From NZQO01 sp964639255 (lineage in GTDB: Bacteria; Bacteroidota; Bacteroidia; Flavobacteriales; Flavobacteriaceae), in the NCBI GenBank assembly GCA_964639255.1, contig CAZXDP010000055.1, positions 1 to 17,805 of the forward strand: a stretch of 17,805 nt of DNA, written 5' to 3'. Position numbers and translations under genes: made by a program. The notes under the pieces were generated by a model, which saw only the letters and a list, made by a program, of their open reading frames with translations, was not told the DNA's origin and did not search any database. Within the stretch, counting starts at the first letter, position 1. Each line of letters starts with the position of its first letter. Positions 15,186-17,805 of this stretch are shown here, in pieces.

Positions 15186-16088
15186 ATGTCAGCCTTCAAT
15201 ATAACCATACAGCCTACTAAAAACGACAGCATAGTTAAGTTTGTCGCAAATTCGTTCTTAACGCAAGCGCGCAGTTTTGAGTTCAAAAATATCGACGAGG
15301 CAGCTGCGAGCCCGTTGGCGCAGCAGCTGTTTTATCTTCCGTTTGTCAAGACCGTGTATATTTCGCAAAACTTTGTGGCTGTAGAGAAATTTAATATTGT
15401 AGCTTGGGAAGAAGTTCAAGAAGAAGTTGCCAAGGCGATTACTGACTACCTGAATAGCGGTAAGCCCGTACTTACCGATACTGAGACGAAGAAGAAAATA
15501 CCCGTGAGCGTTTATGCCGAAATCACCCCCAATCCTACGGTGATGAAATTTGTGGCGAACAAGCCCCTGGTAGATGGCACATTTGAATTCAAGAATATAG
15601 ACGAGGCACAGCACGCTCCGTTGGCAAAGCAGCTTTTCACATTTCCTTTTGTGAAGGAAGTTTTCATTAGTGCCAACTACGTGTCGGTGATGAAGTACAA
15701 TATGGTAGAATGGCAGGAAATTTCCGGGGAACTTCGTGAATTTATAAGAACTTATATCGAAAATGGAAAAACCATTCTTGAAGATACCGTGCTACAAGCA
15801 ACTACATCTGAAAATAAAGGCACAGGGGTGCCCCAACGCGAACTTTCGCCCATAGAGAAGGAAATAGCCAATATCCTGGAAGAATATGTAAAACCCGCCG
15901 TGGCCGGCGATGGCGGACATATTGCTCTCGATTCTTTTGATCCTGAAACCAAGACGGTACGCGTCGTATTACAAGGTGCCTGCAGCGGCTGCCCTTCATC
16001 TACCGTAACCCTGAAAAACGGCATTCAAACTATGTTACAGGAAATGATGCAAGGAAGGGTTGCTACTGTAGAGGCTATAAACGGCTAA
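15186..16088 (+). CDS. NifU/Nfu-type Fe-S scaffold or carrier with duplicated N-terminal domain
   Basis: A 300-residue cytosolic protein. The C-terminal NifU domain (about 220-298) carries VAGDGGHIALDSF at 239-251 and the cluster-binding CSGC motif at 266-269, which holds a [4Fe-4S] cluster for transfer to apoproteins. Upstream are two tandem Nfu N-terminal domains: copy 1 at about 5-95 and copy 2 at about 111-200. They share FEFKNIDEA (residues 31-39 and 133-141) and the order LA-QLF, PFVK, VYIS/VFIS. Copy 2 retains the NPTVMKF opening of the family; copy 1 has NDSIVKF instead. Most Nfu proteins have one such domain; I recall the double form in other Bacteroidota. ATG 15186 is preferred to TTG 15120 because a promoter lies between them. 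It diverges from the type B surface-protein gene, with 156 nt between starts. Confidence 0.93.
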   Translation: MSAFNITIQPTKNDSIVKFVANSFLTQARSFEFKNIDEAAASPLAQQLFYLPFVKTVYISQNFVAVEKFNIVAWEEVQEEVAKAITDYLNSGKPVLTDTETKKKIPVSVYAEITPNPTVMKFVANKPLVDGTFEFKNIDEAQHAPLAKQLFTFPFVKEVFISANYVSVMKYNMVEWQEISGELREFIRTYIENGKTILEDTVLQATTSENKGTGVPQRELSPIEKEIANILEEYVKPAVAGDGGHIALDSFDPETKTVRVVLQGACSGCPSSTVTLKNGIQTMLQEMMQGRVATVEAING

Positions 16089-16180
16089 GCTTTCACAAGG
16101 ATTTAACGAGATTTTCAGAGAATTCGGGTTTTAATATCGTATCTTATTTTCAGAATAAAAACGAATTAAAACCAAACATT

Positions 16181-16381
16181 ATGGCAGTTTTAAAAGTAAT
16201 TGAAGTTATGGCAAATTCCACCGAAAGCTGGGAGGATGCCACAAGAAAAGCCGTGCAGCAAGCGGGAAAGAGCGTTAAGAATATTCGCTCGGCCTACGTT
16301 CGTGAGCAAAGTGTAACCGTTAATGGCGACAATGTAACCGAGTTTAGAGTGAATGTAAAAATTTCTTTTGAAGTAAACTAA
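16181..16381 (+). CDS. Dodecin-family protein
   Basis: A 66-residue protein with the dodecin pattern: KVIEVMANSTESWEDA (5-20), a single helix, then two strands (VKNIRSAYVREQSVTV and EFRVNVKISFEV). Dodecins assemble as hollow 12-mers that store or buffer flavins or CoA in the cytosol. In Halobacterium dodecin Trp36 and Gln55 stack and contact the flavin; aligning by eye, these positions are Ser37 and Arg56 here, so canonical flavin binding is doubtful. The ATG lies 92 nt after the nfu-like stop, in a gap with no consensus promoter that I can find; whether the gene is co-transcribed with nfu is open. A long perfect hairpin with a T-run follows 20 nt after its stop and ends the transcript. Confidence 0.92.
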   Translation: MAVLKVIEVMANSTESWEDATRKAVQQAGKSVKNIRSAYVREQSVTVNGDNVTEFRVNVKISFEVN

Positions 16382-16401
16382 ACCCGAATTGCCTTGGCGA
16401 G

Positions 16402-16440
16402 AAAAATACGCTTTTGAAGTTCAAAAGCGTATTTTTGTTT
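16402..16440 (+). terminator. Intrinsic terminator after the dodecin gene
   Basis: Perfect 17-nt arms (16402-16418 and 16420-16436) around a central G, giving in practice a stem of about 15 bp with loop AAGTT, then a T-rich run (16432-16440). The A-rich left side makes it potentially bidirectional. It also contains a TATTTTTG sequence (16430-16437) identical to a promoter -7 box. Confidence 0.92.
16430..16437 (+). promoter_or_regulatory. Possible -7 element inside the dodecin terminator
   Basis: TATTTTTG matches the -7 consensus TAnnTTTG and ends 21 nt before the ATG of the next gene, a spacing like those of the pdxJ and porG candidates. There is no TTG at a proper -33 distance (the nearest, 16414-16416, gives a 13-nt spacer). 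It may simply be a by-product of the terminator's stem and T-run. Confidence 0.25.
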
Positions 16441-16457
16441 TCGTAAATCGCCAAAAA

Positions 16458-17805
16458 ATGCGCATTCTAACCCTTTTTCTTGCTTCAGCCCTAATTAGCT
16501 GCAACCTCGATAAAAAAGAACCTGTGGAAACCCATCAATACACCAACGACCTCATTCACGAAACGAGTCCGTACCTTTTACAACACGCTCATAATCCCGT
16601 AGACTGGAGGGCTTGGAACGACGAGACCTTAAAAGAGGCGGCAGACACCAAAAAATTGATGATCGTAAGTATTGGCTATGCCGCCTGCCATTGGTGCCAC
16701 GTGATGGAACGCGAGAGTTTTGAAGACAGTGTCGTGGCTAAAGTGATGAATGAGCATTTTATTCCCGTTAAGGTAGATCGCGAAGAACGGCCAGACGTAG
16801 ACCAAGTGTATATCAATGCCGTACAGCTTATGACGGGCAGCGCTGGCTGGCCCCTTAACGTGATTACCCTCCCCGATGGCAGACCGGTTTGGGGCGGCAC
16901 TTATTTTAAAAAAGACGATTGGATGGCGCGGATTGGGCAAATACAGAAACTGTACGAGGAGAATCCCGAGAAACTAGAAGAATACGCGGCAAAACTGCAA
17001 GAAGGCATAAAGAGTATGGATCTTATTGCTCGTAATGAAGGTGATGTTGATTTTGCTAGTTTCGATACGAGCACGCTGCTGCAAACCTGGAAAAAAAGCT
17101 TCGATTCGACCTATGGAGGCTATAACCGCGCGCCGAAATTTATGATGCCCAACAATTGGCACTATTTGTTGCGTCATGCGGTGCAGCACGAAGACAAAGC
17201 GTTGTTACAGCACGTGAATAAAACCTTAACCAAAATGGCCTATGGAGGGATCTATGACCACGTGGGTGGTGGTTTTTCCCGTTATAGTGTCGATAGCAAG
17301 TGGCACATTCCGCATTTTGAAAAAATGCTCTATGATAATGCCCAGTTGGTGAGCTTGTATAGTGACGCCTATTTGGTCACCCAAAATCCATTGTACGAAC
17401 AAGTGGTTTATGAAACCCTTTCGTTTATCGCTTCGGAAATGACCAACAAAGAGGGTGGGTTTTATTCTTCCCTCGATGCCGATAGCCAAAGCGAGGAAGG
17501 GATGCTGGAAGAAGGAGCTTTTTACACCTTTACAAAAGAGGAGCTAACCGACCTTTTAAACTCCGATTTTGAATTATTCGCTGCCTATTACAATATCAAT
17601 GAGTTTGGCTATTGGGAAAACGGAAAGTACGTCCTGATACGCTCTAAGAGCGATGCGGAAGTTGAAACCGAATTTGGTCTTTCCTCAACGCAATTAGCCG
17701 ATAAAAAGGCAGCATGGAAAAACGTCTTGAAGGAGTATCGCGAAAAACGGCCAAAACCACGGTTGGACGATAAGTCACTCACCTCTTGGAATGCGCTGAT
17801 GCTTA
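16458..17805 (+). CDS. DUF255/YyaL-type thioredoxin-domain lipoprotein (partial, 3' end outside window)
   Basis: About 449 codons are visible before the right edge; full-length family members (YyaL, human SPATA20) have roughly 650-750 residues. It starts at ATG 16458 with a lipoprotein signal peptide (MRILTLFLASALISC, lipid-bearing Cys15). The DUF255 thioredoxin-fold domain follows at about 28-190, with HETSPYLLQHAHNPVDW at 34-50, the redox-like motif CHWCHVM at 77-83, VDREERPDVD at 106-115 and the GWPLNVIT segment at 130-137. From about 215 a six-hairpin glycosidase-like region begins, with GGYNRAPKF, GGIYDHVGGGFSRYSVD and WHIPHFEKMLYDNAQL, all family hallmarks. The biochemical function of the family is not established. 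The lipobox places this copy outside the cytoplasm, most likely in the periplasm. It starts 18 nt after the T-rich run of the terminator behind the dodecin gene. Confidence 0.92.
   Translation, partial: MRILTLFLASALISCNLDKKEPVETHQYTNDLIHETSPYLLQHAHNPVDWRAWNDETLKEAADTKKLMIVSIGYAACHWCHVMERESFEDSVVAKVMNEHFIPVKVDREERPDVDQVYINAVQLMTGSAGWPLNVITLPDGRPVWGGTYFKKDDWMARIGQIQKLYEENPEKLEEYAAKLQEGIKSMDLIARNEGDVDFASFDTSTLLQTWKKSFDSTYGGYNRAPKFMMPNNWHYLLRHAVQHEDKALLQHVNKTLTKMAYGGIYDHVGGGFSRYSVDSKWHIPHFEKMLYDNAQLVSLYSDAYLVTQNPLYEQVVYETLSFIASEMTNKEGGFYSSLDADSQSEEGMLEEGAFYTFTKEELTDLLNSDFELFAAYYNINEFGYWENGKYVLIRSKSDAEVETEFGLSSTQLADKKAAWKNVLKEYREKRPKPRLDDKSLTSWNALML

Overview
The window reads as chromosomal DNA of a member of the Bacteroidota, most likely a marine-type Flavobacteriaceae. 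The support is: type IX secretion (T9SS) genes (a porG homologue, a PorP/SprF protein, and a surface protein with a type B gliding-motility C-terminal domain); start codons without Shine-Dalgarno sequences; promoter elements of the Bacteroidota form TTG-N17-23-TAnnTTTG; and the gene order pdxJ / CBS protein - nadK - porG - uppS - bamA - skp - skp - murI, which I recall as conserved in this group. I cannot name a genus from the sequence alone. The window is densely coding: there is no gene-free stretch above 300 bases, no tRNA or rRNA, no insertion sequence and no CRISPR array.

Layout. Positions 1-3654 are on the minus strand: pdxJ, an alpha/beta hydrolase one base downstream, then an OmpP1/FadL-type outer-membrane channel followed 19 nt later by an SGNH/GDSL lipoprotein that runs off the left edge. 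Positions 3741-5289 are on the plus strand: a CBS-pair/ACT-like protein and NAD kinase, 4 nt apart. A good promoter at 5344-5372 then starts a plus-strand envelope-biogenesis cluster: porG, uppS (undecaprenyl-diphosphate synthase), bamA and two skp/ompH chaperone genes, closed by a strong hairpin terminator at 10904-10940. murI (glutamate racemase) begins 6 bases after that terminator. Converging on murI from the right is a minus-strand pair: a 756-residue T9SS type B surface protein followed with no gap by its probable PorP/SprF partner. Divergent from these, on the plus strand, are a tandem-domain NfuA-like iron-sulfur protein, a dodecin-family protein, a second strong hairpin terminator at 16402-16440, and a thioredoxin-fold (DUF255/YyaL-type) lipoprotein cut by the right edge.

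How the genes work together. porG, uppS, bamA, skp, skp and murI cover successive needs of the cell envelope: lipid carrier and D-glutamate for peptidoglycan, folding and insertion of outer-membrane barrels, and one T9SS component that is itself a predicted barrel. The type B protein plus SprF-like pair is a plausible client of that T9SS. The remaining genes are cofactor and housekeeping functions: pyridoxal phosphate, NADP, Fe-S assembly and a dodecin.

Most of the window is ordinary core genome. I do not see a clearly new system. The points most worth checking are a dodecin lacking both canonical flavin-stacking residues, an inverted repeat placed over the promoter of the envelope cluster, a Skp paralogue with a long charged tail ending in Gly-Asp repeats, very short predicted leaders at several promoters, and the terminators sitting directly against the starts of the next genes.
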